Source of the DNA: Methylococcales bacterium
GTDB lineage: Bacteria; Pseudomonadota; Gammaproteobacteria; Methylococcales; Methylomonadaceae
Reading direction: 5' to 3'
DNA length: 64,000 nucleotides
Assembly (NCBI GenBank): GCA_023145835.1
Contig: JAGLDH010000001.1
Coordinates: 1-64,000 of the forward strand
Shown: positions 37,123-46,232 of the stretch, piece after piece
Layout: each line of letters starts with the position of its first letter
Numbering within the stretch: position 1 is the first letter of the stretch
Position numbers and translations under genes: made by a program
The notes under the pieces: model-generated
Told to the model about the DNA's origin: nothing
The model's input: only the letters and a program-made list of their open reading frames with translations
Databases searched by the model: none

Positions 37123-38954
37123 TGTAATGAGTATTCAGCAATCAGGTTTAAAGAAGATAATGGGTTTATTATTGAAATAGTAATATCGGTAAATCGTGCT
37201 TTTAGGTTATTTTTGTACGTAACCCCTATTCCTCTAATTTCTGACCGAACATTTTCAATTTGAATAGGTTTTGTCCAAAAAACTCTAAAAGATAGTTTTT
37301 CAAGACTATCAATATTTTTATTTTTTACATTAATTAAAAAATTCTTAGCTGTTTGTTTTATATCGTAAGATATTTGTTCTCTTTTTTTAACTTTATCAAT
37401 TAACCCTTGGCCAGTTAATGCTGTTAATTTGGAGTTCTTGCTAACGTATTCAAAATATTTTTCAAGCATTTCTATATTATTTTTATACGCCATTAGGTGA
37501 GTATGAACACTTAGACTATAAATACCATCTAATGAAGTAATAAATTCAGTTTCAAATATCATTCTTTGGACAATTTCATCTTGTCCCCATTCTAAACTGA
37601 CTAAATATTGATAATCATCTGTTGCAGTTCTTGGAATAATGTACAACCCTTCGTGTTCTTCATGTGGGTATAAATAACCTTTATTTTTCTCCAAAACATA
37701 GCTATACCCTGCATCAATTAATTCATTAATCATGGCATCATCTAACTCTTCTCTAGGAGGCCTAAACCCAGTGATTTTCCGTTGACTTATTTGATCAATA
37801 ATTTCCTTAGACTTTTTAACTTCCAATCTAATGTTTTCTACCGAGGTTCCTAGAATTTTTTTATGTGAATGGCTATGAGATCCAATTTCAATAAAAGGAG
37901 ATTTTGCAGCCATTTTCATTAAGGGTAGATATTCCTCCTTTTCAGCTAAACTAGAAACACAATAAGCACTTACTGGAATTTTATATTTCTCAGCTGCATT
38001 AATAAAATTTTTAAACGATGAATATTTATATTCTGTATCTTCTGAAACTAGCACCACTTTTTTTACATCAATATAAGGGTAACTTATAGGAGTCGCCGTT
38101 TTAGATGCATACTCTACAATGCTCCCTAATATTGTTCTAAAAGTAGGCACAGCCTCCTCAATAGAAAATAGGCTATAAGAAGGAAATGAAATATAAGTCC
38201 AGTTTCCTTTTTTATATCCACCGTGCCAAATTGCACCTGCTTGTTCAGAACTCGCCTCCATATTTCCTTTTATTAAGGGAGGAGAACTTAATGTCCAATT
38301 TGATAACTTCATATCTGGCTCTAACCCTTTATCAGAAATAAATACAGGTAAAGGGTCAACGGTATATAGCTCAACACGTTTAGTAAATGGAATTATATTC
38401 TGAGTAATGGGAGATAAAATCCTAGGTATGAGAAACATACCTTCTTTACTTAAAATATGATTATTCTTTTTAGTGCTCTTTAAACCGGTAATGCGTCGAA
38501 TAACCTCATCATCTCGAAATCCACTTTTCGAATTATAAGCAAAATGATAATTAAAGACTAAAAAGCCTCCTTCTGAAACATAATTTTCTATATCTTTTAC
38601 ACTATTATTACTTAAAGAAATCGTATCTAATGCAAATAAAACCGAGTCTCGAGGTAAAGCAGCCAGCTCCTTTTCATCAATATACTTGACAACATACCCT
38701 TCTTGAAACAATAGCTTTTCTACTTGTTCTAATCGATTTAAATATCCTTTTTTATTAATACCAAAGGATTCTAGTTTTTCAATAGTCTCAGTAGATTTTA
38801 AAAAAAATACTTCTTCATCACCTCGTGTTCCAGAAAAAGCGAAAGTGTCATAGGGCACATAGTTTTCAAAAATTTGATGAAAAACAACACTAGATAAAAG
38901 TAAAAGTAGAATAACTAAAACTCCAACTTTTATGCCATACCATCGATTCATCAT
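37119..38954 (-). CDS. membrane-anchored polysaccharide deacetylase with a large N-terminal domain
   Basis: About 611 residues from ATG 38954 (the frame is open to 39050, but that would overlap the preceding small gene by 77 bases). One N-terminal membrane helix (VGVLVILLLLLSSVVF) is followed by an alpha/beta domain of about 240 residues resembling a glutamine-amidotransferase-like fold (DSVLFALDTISLSNNSVKDIENYVSEGGFLVFNY). The NodB-like deacetylase starts near residue 298: SEDTE (about 303), HSHSHKK (about 361) and GFRPPRE (about 400) match the metal Asp, His-x3-His and Arg motifs. It probably N-deacetylates the nascent polymer in the periplasm. The domain order recalls PelA more than PgaB. 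Confidence 0.75.
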   Translation of the reverse strand: MMNRWYGIKVGVLVILLLLLSSVVFHQIFENYVPYDTFAFSGTRGDEEVFFLKSTETIEKLESFGINKKGYLNRLEQVEKLLFQEGYVVKYIDEKELAALPRDSVLFALDTISLSNNSVKDIENYVSEGGFLVFNYHFAYNSKSGFRDDEVIRRITGLKSTKKNNHILSKEGMFLIPRILSPITQNIIPFTKRVELYTVDPLPVFISDKGLEPDMKLSNWTLSSPPLIKGNMEASSEQAGAIWHGGYKKGNWTYISFPSYSLFSIEEAVPTFRTILGSIVEYASKTATPISYPYIDVKKVVLVSEDTEYKYSSFKNFINAAEKYKIPVSAYCVSSLAEKEEYLPLMKMAAKSPFIEIGSHSHSHKKILGTSVENIRLEVKKSKEIIDQISQRKITGFRPPREELDDAMINELIDAGYSYVLEKNKGYLYPHEEHEGLYIIPRTATDDYQYLVSLEWGQDEIVQRMIFETEFITSLDGIYSLSVHTHLMAYKNNIEMLEKYFEYVSKNSKLTALTGQGLIDKVKKREQISYDIKQTAKNFLINVKNKNIDSLEKLSFRVFWTKPIQIENVRSEIRGIGVTYKNNLKARFTDITISIINPLSSLNLIAEYSLQ

Positions 38955-38973
38955 TTTTTCAAGACGACTTTCT

Positions 38974-39156
38974 TTATTTATCGAAGAAGATGAAATCAGT
39001 ACCGAGCTCAATACATTTCTCCTCATAGTTTGTAGGGATCCGTTTAGCATTTTTTTTATCTCTTATTTTATACATAAAATAAGCGATCACTCCAAACACC
39101 AACGTAAAAATAGTAATCACAAGAATTACTATAGACATAATACCTATCAAGTTCAT
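38974..39156 (-). CDS. 60-residue membrane protein in the exopolysaccharide operon
   Basis: A short protein with one strong transmembrane helix (about residues 5-29, IMSIVILVITIFTLVFGVIAYFMY) and a basic then polar cytosolic tail (KIRDKKNAKRIPTNYEEK…). Its ATG directly abuts the synthase stop (TAAATG) and has GGGGAG eight bases upstream, so translation is likely. Position after the GT2 gene is that of PgaD in pga operons, but PgaD is over twice as long with two helices, and no similarity is seen. It may be a small synthase subunit. Confidence 0.65.
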   Translation of the reverse strand: MNLIGIMSIVILVITIFTLVFGVIAYFMYKIRDKKNAKRIPTNYEEKCIELGTDFIFFDK

Positions 39157-40461
39157 TTACAATCTCCCCTTACGGTCTAATTTTCCCCATTCCATTTCTG
39201 TATTAGTCCATTCTTCAATAGTTGCAAAAATTTTAGACACATTAATAATTGAAATAAAATACAATCTATAAAGTATTGCGTAAAATGATAAATACAACGA
39301 TTCACCTGTCATCATTAAGCAATATAAAGCACCCGCAACATCCATTACGGTAAACAACATCCACCAATAGAAGAGAAGTGAACTTTCTCCATATATAAAT
39401 GCGATATATAGACAAAAAAGAGTACCAAATACATCAAATATAGGCCAAAAAATAGCCTCAAAAAGCATATACCATAAAATTAAACTAATCGATGGAGTCT
39501 TAAAGACATGTAATAGTTTTGCTTTATGCTTTCCCAATGACTGTAAAATTCCTCGGGTCCATCTATATCTCTGTTTAATTAAATCTAATAACTCTTCAGG
39601 TGCTTCGGTATAAGCAACAGCTTCAGATTCAAACTCTACCTTGTACCCATTTCCAATTAAGTTCATTGTTAAATCGGCATCTTCTGCAAAAGTATCACTT
39701 TCATAACCTCCGACCTTTTGAAGAGCTGATTTTCTAAACATACCAATAGGTCCCGGAATAATAGAAACAAGTTGAAAAAAAGCTTGCCCATTTCTAACCA
39801 TATTCAAACCTTCAATATATTCTAAGGCTTGTAACTTAGTTAATAAATTGACCCTATTGCTAATAAAAACTGATCCTGCAACCGCACCTATTTTCTCATC
39901 ATTAAAATGACTCACCATTAATTCAACAGCACCATCAGATAATTTCGAATCAGAATCAACGACCATAACCAGGTCGCCAGTACTTTTTTTAATACCATAA
40001 TTTAAGGCAATCGCTTTTCCGCCATTTGGCTTTGTAAGTACCACTAACGATTTATTTCCTTGATTAAATTCAAGCTTTTTTGCTAGTTTATATGTTTGAT
40101 CACTAGAACCATCGTCTACAACAATTATTTCAATAAAAGGGTAATTTTGTTGCATCAACGACTGGATTGATTTAACAATAACCAATTCTTCATTGTAAGC
40201 AGGGACGATAATAGAAACCTTAAATAACTCATTTGATCTTTTTACAGGCTTTGAAGTTATTTTAATCGTCTTTAACATTGAAAAAAATAACAGTAATAAA
40301 TAACGAGCAATAATGATCACTGTAAATGCCATGATCAATAAAGCGCCTACTTTCAAAAAATCTGACTGAAAAGTCAGTAACATTTGCTGTAAATTGACGA
40401 CTGAATAAAAAGCCAAAGAACATAAAATACTAAAAAAAAGAAAAACAGATAATGTCCTCAT
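39157..40461 (-). CDS. processive GT2 glycosyltransferase, exopolysaccharide synthase
   Basis: Inner-membrane synthase of 434 residues, similar in plan to PgaC/IcaA. Two N-terminal helices (about residues 5-25 and 37-60) precede the catalytic domain VSIIVPAYNEE (82-92). Catalytic residues are D116-D117, D169-x-D171, the base in TFAEDADLTM (E260-D261) and Q297-x2-R-W301, the processive QxxRW motif. Helices at about 320-400 complete the translocation channel. The ATG at 40461 overlaps the upstream stop (ATGA); the frame also has GTG at 40467. The substrate is probably a UDP-hexosamine given the downstream deacetylase, which is inference. Confidence 0.88.
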   Translation of the reverse strand: MRTLSVFLFFSILCSLAFYSVVNLQQMLLTFQSDFLKVGALLIMAFTVIIIARYLLLLFFSMLKTIKITSKPVKRSNELFKVSIIVPAYNEELVIVKSIQSLMQQNYPFIEIIVVDDGSSDQTYKLAKKLEFNQGNKSLVVLTKPNGGKAIALNYGIKKSTGDLVMVVDSDSKLSDGAVELMVSHFNDEKIGAVAGSVFISNRVNLLTKLQALEYIEGLNMVRNGQAFFQLVSIIPGPIGMFRKSALQKVGGYESDTFAEDADLTMNLIGNGYKVEFESEAVAYTEAPEELLDLIKQRYRWTRGILQSLGKHKAKLLHVFKTPSISLILWYMLFEAIFWPIFDVFGTLFCLYIAFIYGESSLLFYWWMLFTVMDVAGALYCLMMTGESLYLSFYAILYRLYFISIINVSKIFATIEEWTNTEMEWGKLDRKGRL

Positions 40462-43400
40462 TTCCACTCATACTCTAACGTTGCTAAACAATTATTCGAA
40501 TGATAATTTTCTCCGCCCGCACTGGCACTACCTACATTACTTCTTTCACAACCTGCCTTAGCTTTGAGTCCCTTATTAATTCTATATTGAGCCCACGCTC
40601 CATAACGATAAATAATATTATTCACATCAACTGAATACCCTATTGCAGCCGATGAAATAAGATCAAAGTCTTTACTTACTTTAAATACAGGCCTAAAACT
40701 AAAAGAAGTGGAATCAAAAAATTCTGGTGAATAATAGTCATTAGTTTCTTTCTTATTCCACATATAATATCCTTCTATTGCGAATTCATAATCAACAGGA
40801 ATATATCGATTTTTAAATTTATCTCGGTAAACTATTAAATTAAATTGAGGTATTACTTCGATATTATCATCATCTATATATCCAGCATCAACGGAATACC
40901 ACAACGATTGTTTTTTAGAAAAACTCATGTTCCCTGAAACCTGAACCCCATATCGGTCTATATGTTTAGTCAGAGCTTTACATGCAAGCTTTTCATAAAA
41001 CAAAGGCCTTTTATAAAGTTGAATATCAATATTACTCTGATCAAATATCAAACGAGAATTAATAAAGGGTGAAAATATTGTTTTACCATCTAGTTGGTCG
41101 ACCCTTAACCCACCGCCATATTGTAATGAAGTAGATTTTTCATACATCCCTGAAAGCTCTACTGACCCACCAGCCTTTCCTGACTCTACAGTATCGTCAT
41201 TACAAAACTCATCCTCAAAAGTAAATCCTCCACCTGAAAAATTTATTTCATAAGGCCAGGAATTGTATTGAGCTTTAATACGAGGACTGTTAAAGTCAAC
41301 CCCTACACGATCAGATGTATGATGATAATCCAGTTCAATTCTTTTCGTATCACGAGATGAATAGTAAAGTATATCTTCAGCAACAAAAGAAGAATGCGCT
41401 TTATTTTGACTGAGTTGAACAGGCGTCACAAAAGTATCAGAAAGTACTTTACTCTCTGGACTGAGTAATTTTTTAACCCCTCCTCCCAAATAAATACCAT
41501 TAATTACGACATCCTTATTCTTTTCAAGAACATCTAATCGTTTTCTTGCTAATTCATTAAGCTTTGCTTTTGAATTTTTTTTATTTCCTGATAACTTTGT
41601 TGCTGCTTTCGTCTTATTAATAATGTGAGTATAGATTTTCTTAGCTTGTTGATACTTTTCACTTTGCTCTAAGTTGTATGCATAATGATATTGAATATTC
41701 AAATCATTTGGCTTAGCTCGTACAACTCTAGAAAACTCTTTCACTGCCTTACTATAACTACCAATTTGCCCTAATGCGTAAGCATATCTATGTCTAATAT
41801 AATAATCATTGGAATACTGATTAAGGTACTTATGATAGAGATGAGCCGCTTCTCTAAAATTTCTTTCTTTGTATTTTTTATTTGCAACGATTAAATTTTG
41901 ATCTCTCCCTGCAAGAGGTGCTTTCAATACCTTTTCTTTTAATTTAACCGCTTTTGTAGAATTAGGATAATAAGCTTGTAACTTCTTTATTACCTCAAGA
42001 GAGTTTTCATTAAACCCATTCCAATGATAATTGTTTGCTAAATTCATCAACGACTTTTCAGTATGTAATCGATAAGCGTAGCGCTTAAGAAACTTAAACC
42101 CAAGGTCAAACTTTTTTTGAGTTAAATAGAGTAACCCCATTGCTTTCTCTACTTTTATATCAGTACGTTTAATTCGCCGGTATCGCTCATAATACTGAAG
42201 TGCTTTACTATTAAATTTAGCCGCTTCATATAAATTTGCTAATCGTAAAATGACTTGTGCATTATTAGAATCACCTTTTAACTGTTGTTCATACTGATCA
42301 ATCAATGGATTATATTTATTTTTTGCAAGCATATAAGCTTCTTGTACAGCCATATTTGATGGATATTCTTTTGCTAAAGGAGCTAATATTTTTTGAGCGT
42401 TTAACTTATCTCCCTGCCATAGATAAGTATTTCCTAACAATAAACTTACATCACGAACAAAGTCATCAGTGTAAGCAAAATCATTATTTACCTCGACCTG
42501 GCTCACCAATTTGTTAAGAATTGTTTGTGCTTCTTCTGTACTCCCACCTTTCCAAGACAAGTACTTGGCTAGTAAAAATTGTGATTCAGGTGTTTGTTGT
42601 TCAAAAGACCTAAGCATTTTAATTGCTGAATCAACCTGTTGATTAGAAGCAAATTGTTTAGCAAAAAACAACTTAACTTCATCATTTTTTGGGTATTCTT
42701 TAATAAACTTATATAATAAGTTGTAGGCCTTTTCTTTATTTCCACTCTGAAATAAAGATTGAGTAAAGCTTTTAATCGTAGCTGTTGAAGGTTTTTCTCG
42801 ATATTCTTTTTCAGCAACGGCAACACGCCCTTTAAATAAACCAGCCACTTTCTTGGTAAGATTTATTGCCTTAGGTTCATTAATATAGTGTTTGTTTATT
42901 TCGACAGACACACTATCTGCATCTAGAACTCGACCTTGTTGAATTAAAATCTCAGCTAACTGCAATCCTATCTCTAAATCTCCTGTAGAATTAAACAAAG
43001 CCTCTAAAGGGCTCGTAGCACATTCAAAGTTTTCTAAGACAGAGCATGTTTCAGCCAAAAGCTTCTGTACACGTTCATCAGACTGATCCTCGATCATTTC
43101 AATCATATTCATCGCTTGTTTGTATTTTTTTTGCTCCACCAATACAGCCGCACAAACAATTTGACTTTGTTGACTTAAACCAATATTTTTTTCTTCTAAT
43201 ATATTAAAAAGTTGATCGAGTAAATCAAATTCCTTTTTTGAAAATAATTTTTCAACAACAGTGTCAACGACAGCTTCATCAGTTAAATCAAGAATATTTA
43301 ATTCTTGTAATAACTGCTCGCTTTTTTTAGCAGAAAGCCATCTATTCTGGAGCTTTAGTGCCATTCTATTATCATTTTCCTGCTTTAATGCAATATCAAT

Positions 43401-43574
43401 CAGCTTCTCGGATTTGCTTAGGTTTCCTATTTTAAGATAGTAACTCGCCAATAAAAGCCTAGTTTCAATATCATCAGGATTCTCTGTAAGAATAGATTCT
43501 AGATACTTTGAATCTAGTGCTATTTCGGCATAAACAGGAGTAACAACAAAAAGTAATAATACTAATAATCTCAT
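40458..43574 (-). CDS. TPR plus outer-membrane beta-barrel exporter (PgaA/PelB-like)
   Basis: A 1038-residue outer-membrane protein. A signal peptide (LLVLLLFVVTPVYA) precedes a long helical superhelix of TPR units (about residues 25-690), with clear repeats such as HLYHKYLNQYSNDYYIRHRYAYALGQ and VVRAKPNDLNIQYHYAYNLEQ. The C-terminal 330 residues alternate polar and aromatic residues as a porin barrel and end YEWK. PgaA, PelB, AlgK/E and BcsC share this plan, in which TPRs guide polymer and recruit the deacetylase. The last residue is Lys rather than the usual aromatic. It overlaps both neighbours by four bases. Confidence 0.85.
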   Translation of the reverse strand: MRLLVLLLFVVTPVYAEIALDSKYLESILTENPDDIETRLLLASYYLKIGNLSKSEKLIDIALKQENDNRMALKLQNRWLSAKKSEQLLQELNILDLTDEAVVDTVVEKLFSKKEFDLLDQLFNILEEKNIGLSQQSQIVCAAVLVEQKKYKQAMNMIEMIEDQSDERVQKLLAETCSVLENFECATSPLEALFNSTGDLEIGLQLAEILIQQGRVLDADSVSVEINKHYINEPKAINLTKKVAGLFKGRVAVAEKEYREKPSTATIKSFTQSLFQSGNKEKAYNLLYKFIKEYPKNDEVKLFFAKQFASNQQVDSAIKMLRSFEQQTPESQFLLAKYLSWKGGSTEEAQTILNKLVSQVEVNNDFAYTDDFVRDVSLLLGNTYLWQGDKLNAQKILAPLAKEYPSNMAVQEAYMLAKNKYNPLIDQYEQQLKGDSNNAQVILRLANLYEAAKFNSKALQYYERYRRIKRTDIKVEKAMGLLYLTQKKFDLGFKFLKRYAYRLHTEKSLMNLANNYHWNGFNENSLEVIKKLQAYYPNSTKAVKLKEKVLKAPLAGRDQNLIVANKKYKERNFREAAHLYHKYLNQYSNDYYIRHRYAYALGQIGSYSKAVKEFSRVVRAKPNDLNIQYHYAYNLEQSEKYQQAKKIYTHIINKTKAATKLSGNKKNSKAKLNELARKRLDVLEKNKDVVINGIYLGGGVKKLLSPESKVLSDTFVTPVQLSQNKAHSSFVAEDILYYSSRDTKRIELDYHHTSDRVGVDFNSPRIKAQYNSWPYEINFSGGGFTFEDEFCNDDTVESGKAGGSVELSGMYEKSTSLQYGGGLRVDQLDGKTIFSPFINSRLIFDQSNIDIQLYKRPLFYEKLACKALTKHIDRYGVQVSGNMSFSKKQSLWYSVDAGYIDDDNIEVIPQFNLIVYRDKFKNRYIPVDYEFAIEGYYMWNKKETNDYYSPEFFDSTSFSFRPVFKVSKDFDLISSAAIGYSVDVNNIIYRYGAWAQYRINKGLKAKAGCERSNVGSASAGGENYHSNNCLATLEYEWK

Positions 43575-44965
43575 TTAGTTTTATTTTGATAATCAAAACT
43601 ATATTTCACGGCATCCTTAGATCCAATCATTTTTACATTTTCACTAATTGCAGAAAATTTTGCCTCTATTGCAGGCCTATTTTTTTCCATTGTATTAACT
43701 AAAAACAAATAAATTAATTTTTCTTCCTTGTTAATAAGTGCCACATCAAAAGCTCGACCAAGATTTTTTTTCACATCCTCTGCCGAAAGAGTCGCTTCGT
43801 ATTTAAATTTAAAGACTGTAAAGAAAAGGTTCTTACATAAAAAAGCAACAATAAACTTTTGAAATATTCCTTGGTCATATATCACATAAGTTTTATTGGG
43901 AATTTTTTGCATTTCATCACTATAAAAAGGTACCCCTAAGGCTCTTTCTATTGACAATATAAGATCTTCAATATAAAAATCTTTTTCCTGAACATCACAA
44001 AAGCCACTTTGCAAAATCTCAGCTTTATCTTGTCTTCTCAAAATAGATCGTGGAGAAATAAAAAGCACTTTGACATTGCTGTTTTTCACCGACTTACTTA
44101 TTTTTTTTAGCTCAGCTATTGATTGATGTTCTGAAGGATTAAAAATAACGAGTTGTGGCTCATCACTTATTACATTCATAATCTCAGTTAAATGAGGTTC
44201 AACCTGGCTTAATGTAAAGTTATTACCATCAAACAAGTATTTCACCACTCCTGCTAAAGTAGAAGATTGACTAGCCAATATTATTCGGTAAACTTTGGAT
44301 TCTTGATCATCTTGCTCCCCATATTTATTGGGTACCAAATCAAATTGTTTTGTTTTCGCATTTAATTCAAAAGAAAATTTTGAATGTTGAACTGAAAACA
44401 AAGAAGAAACCAGCTCCACATCCCGTGCTTTAGCATCATAAAGTCTTTTAGAAATAACAAATTCTGAATCAATATTTTTTTCAAAATATTCATAAATATA
44501 ATGGGAGTTGTTATTCCCCGTACTAACAGTAAAAATCAATGATTTTTCTGCTGCCTGAGCAATAGTAATCATATTAAAAAGAAAATTTTCAATTTCATTA
44601 GCATCATGAATCTCAAAAAACTCATCAACCCTATGAATAATAACAAGCTCTCTTGCACCGCCTATTATTTTTTCAATATCTTTTAAAAGAAAAGCATAGC
44701 CATATTTATTTTTTAATAACTTCCAATTTTCTCTTAGATTATATTGATCAATTCGTTCTAAAATAGATTGTAAATTTGAATTTAACTGTAAAGTAGCCTG
44801 CCTTTTTTTATTGAAAAAATTTTTACTAAAAGGGCTAATTAAAGTAACGGGGTTTTGCGTCATCTGTGAAGCACAATACATGGCAAACGTTAATTTACCA
44901 CTTTGCCTGTCACCGGAAATGGCAATAGAACTAAGTGACTGAAAATCTTCAAAATATTTATTCAT
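43571..44965 (-). CDS. cytosolic P-loop-like/receiver-like regulator heading the exopolysaccharide operon
   Basis: A 464-residue soluble protein without membrane segments. Residues 1-200 form a RecA/KaiC-like core with a degenerate Walker A, GDRQSGKLT (18-26), and a hydrophobic beta strand with Asp/Glu (ARELVIIHRVDEFFEIHD). About 225-340 resemble a response-regulator fold (YRIILASQSSTLAGVVKYLF…PQLVIFNPSE…KVLFISPRS) without a clear phospho-acceptor triad. About 350-455 form a third alpha/beta domain. NTPase-like, receiver-like and degenerate third domain is the order seen in the cellulose regulator BcsE, but no RxGD di-GMP site is visible. Sequence similarity to BcsE is not evident, so this rests on layout alone. 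Confidence 0.55.
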   Translation of the reverse strand: MNKYFEDFQSLSSIAISGDRQSGKLTFAMYCASQMTQNPVTLISPFSKNFFNKKRQATLQLNSNLQSILERIDQYNLRENWKLLKNKYGYAFLLKDIEKIIGGARELVIIHRVDEFFEIHDANEIENFLFNMITIAQAAEKSLIFTVSTGNNNSHYIYEYFEKNIDSEFVISKRLYDAKARDVELVSSLFSVQHSKFSFELNAKTKQFDLVPNKYGEQDDQESKVYRIILASQSSTLAGVVKYLFDGNNFTLSQVEPHLTEIMNVISDEPQLVIFNPSEHQSIAELKKISKSVKNSNVKVLFISPRSILRRQDKAEILQSGFCDVQEKDFYIEDLILSIERALGVPFYSDEMQKIPNKTYVIYDQGIFQKFIVAFLCKNLFFTVFKFKYEATLSAEDVKKNLGRAFDVALINKEEKLIYLFLVNTMEKNRPAIEAKFSAISENVKMIGSKDAVKYSFDYQNKTK

Positions 44966-45675
44966 TTACAACATCATTTCCGCAAATAATATTCAGACAG
45001 ACAACCCATCTAATTAAACCTTCTTGATAAAGTATAGTACAGTTATTTATTTAAAAACATTAATCACTTTACTCTTAACTATCAAGTACAAAGTCAGATT
45101 ATACAGTTAATAAAGTTAGTACAAGCTGAACAAGGAAGCTTCTTTCATATCTAATAAAAAGTATATTTGATCCATTATTTTTCCACTAATAAAATAAATT
45201 ATACGTATACATTAAAAACAACACATCTCCCATAAAGCCAATCTTTAATAAATAACTAATAATATCAACAAAATAAACCTACAGTTAAAAAAAGTTTTTA
45301 TTATTTTTTAAAACAAATGAACCATCCGACAAAATAAACATCTTTCAAAAAAAGACTTAGCTCGATGCTAAACCTAAATATAACCCTTTAATTTAATTGC
45401 CAATATCCTTTTTTATCCTCTATTTTTGATCATCAGGTAATGATAATTCAATTTTATTTATGTTAACAGTGCTTAAGAAGACAATAAAAACTGCCTATTG
45501 TTTTTTTTACCAAAATTTATTTTCGATTTTACTGTGTAATATTTCAACTTAAAACAGCTAAGTAACATCCTGAAAAATATAATTATTTAATTTCCTATTT
45601 TTTATCTTCTATTGCCCCCTGCCTAATCAACCCTAAGTCATTGTAGAAAAAGAAAGTATTTATCAGAAATCATTC
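44966..45675. other. AT-rich intergenic region between divergent operons
   Basis: About 710 bases with no credible coding frame and no recognisable structural RNA, very rich in A and T runs. It separates the minus-strand exopolysaccharide operon from the dcw cluster and must hold the exopolysaccharide promoter and its control sites. I could not pick out a convincing minus-strand promoter. Confidence 0.5.
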
Positions 45676-45704
45676 TTGACGTTCAATAGATAGAAAACTA
45701 TAGT
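45676..45704 (+). promoter_or_regulatory. sigma-70 promoter of the dcw cluster
   Basis: TTGACG (45676-45681) and TATAGT (45699-45704) are separated by 17 bases, a near-consensus pair. The predicted transcription start near 45711 lies just ahead of the MraZ boxes and 54 bases before mraZ. Confidence 0.75.
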
Positions 45705-45712
45705 TGTACCTA

Positions 45713-45738
45713 AAGTGGGAAAAAGTGGGAAAATAGGG
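45713..45738 (+). promoter_or_regulatory. MraZ operator, 10-bp-spaced TGGGA boxes
   Basis: GTGGGA occurs at 45715-45720 and again at 45725-45730, with a third degenerate copy (TAGGG) at 45734-45738. MraZ is known to repress its own operon by binding such TGGGA direct repeats with 5-bp spacers. Here they overlap the predicted start of transcription, which fits repression. Confidence 0.8.
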
Positions 45739-45764
45739 TTTTTTTTGTTTATCTGGGGGTTTTT

Positions 45765-46232
45765 GTGTTTCGAGGCGTTAGTTCAATCAATTTGGATTCT
45801 AAAGGGCGACTTGCAATTCCAACTCGATACCGGGCGGAATTACAAGATGCTTGCGATCGCCAGATGATTGTAACCGTTGCTGTTGATGACAAATGTGTCG
45901 GTGAGGCAGGCTGCCTCTGGCTATACCCTTTACCTGAGTGGGACAAACTTGAAAATACCATTAGTAAGCTACCAACTCTAAATAAAATGGCTGTAAAACT
46001 ACGCAGATTTCTAATAGGTAACGCCAGTGAATGTGAAATGGATGGCCAAGGCAGACTGTTATTACCTGAAAAATTAAGGACTTTTTCTGGAATGGAAAAA
46101 CGAGTTGTTTTGGTCGGCCAGTTAAACAAGTTTGAAATATGGAATGAAACAGCTTGGACAGATAAAGAAAGTGAATGGATGAATGGAGATGACACAGAAG
46201 GACTTGAGGAACTTGGTTCCTTATCATTTTAA
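45765..46232 (+). CDS. mraZ: MraZ, DNA-binding repressor of the dcw cluster
   Basis: A 155-residue SpoVT-AbrB-fold protein that forms rings and binds TGGGA repeats at its own promoter. It begins at GTG 45765 with GGGGG five bases upstream, giving the family opening MFRGVSSINLDSKGRLAIPTRYR. The second half repeats the fold (MDGQGRLLLPEKLR, about residues 87-100). Its stop overlaps the rsmH start by one base (TAATG). Autoregulation is supported by the boxes immediately upstream. Confidence 0.96.
   Translation: MFRGVSSINLDSKGRLAIPTRYRAELQDACDRQMIVTVAVDDKCVGEAGCLWLYPLPEWDKLENTISKLPTLNKMAVKLRRFLIGNASECEMDGQGRLLLPEKLRTFSGMEKRVVLVGQLNKFEIWNETAWTDKESEWMNGDDTEGLEELGSLSF

Noticed and set aside
38954-39050. 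Longer start for the deacetylase gene at 39050
   Set aside because: The added 32 residues are Ser-rich, precede the membrane helix and would overlap the 60-residue gene by 77 bases.
44966-45675. Search for a small RNA, tRNA or mobile element in the long AT-rich gap
   Set aside because: No cloverleaf, terminal inverted repeats or transposase fragments could be seen.
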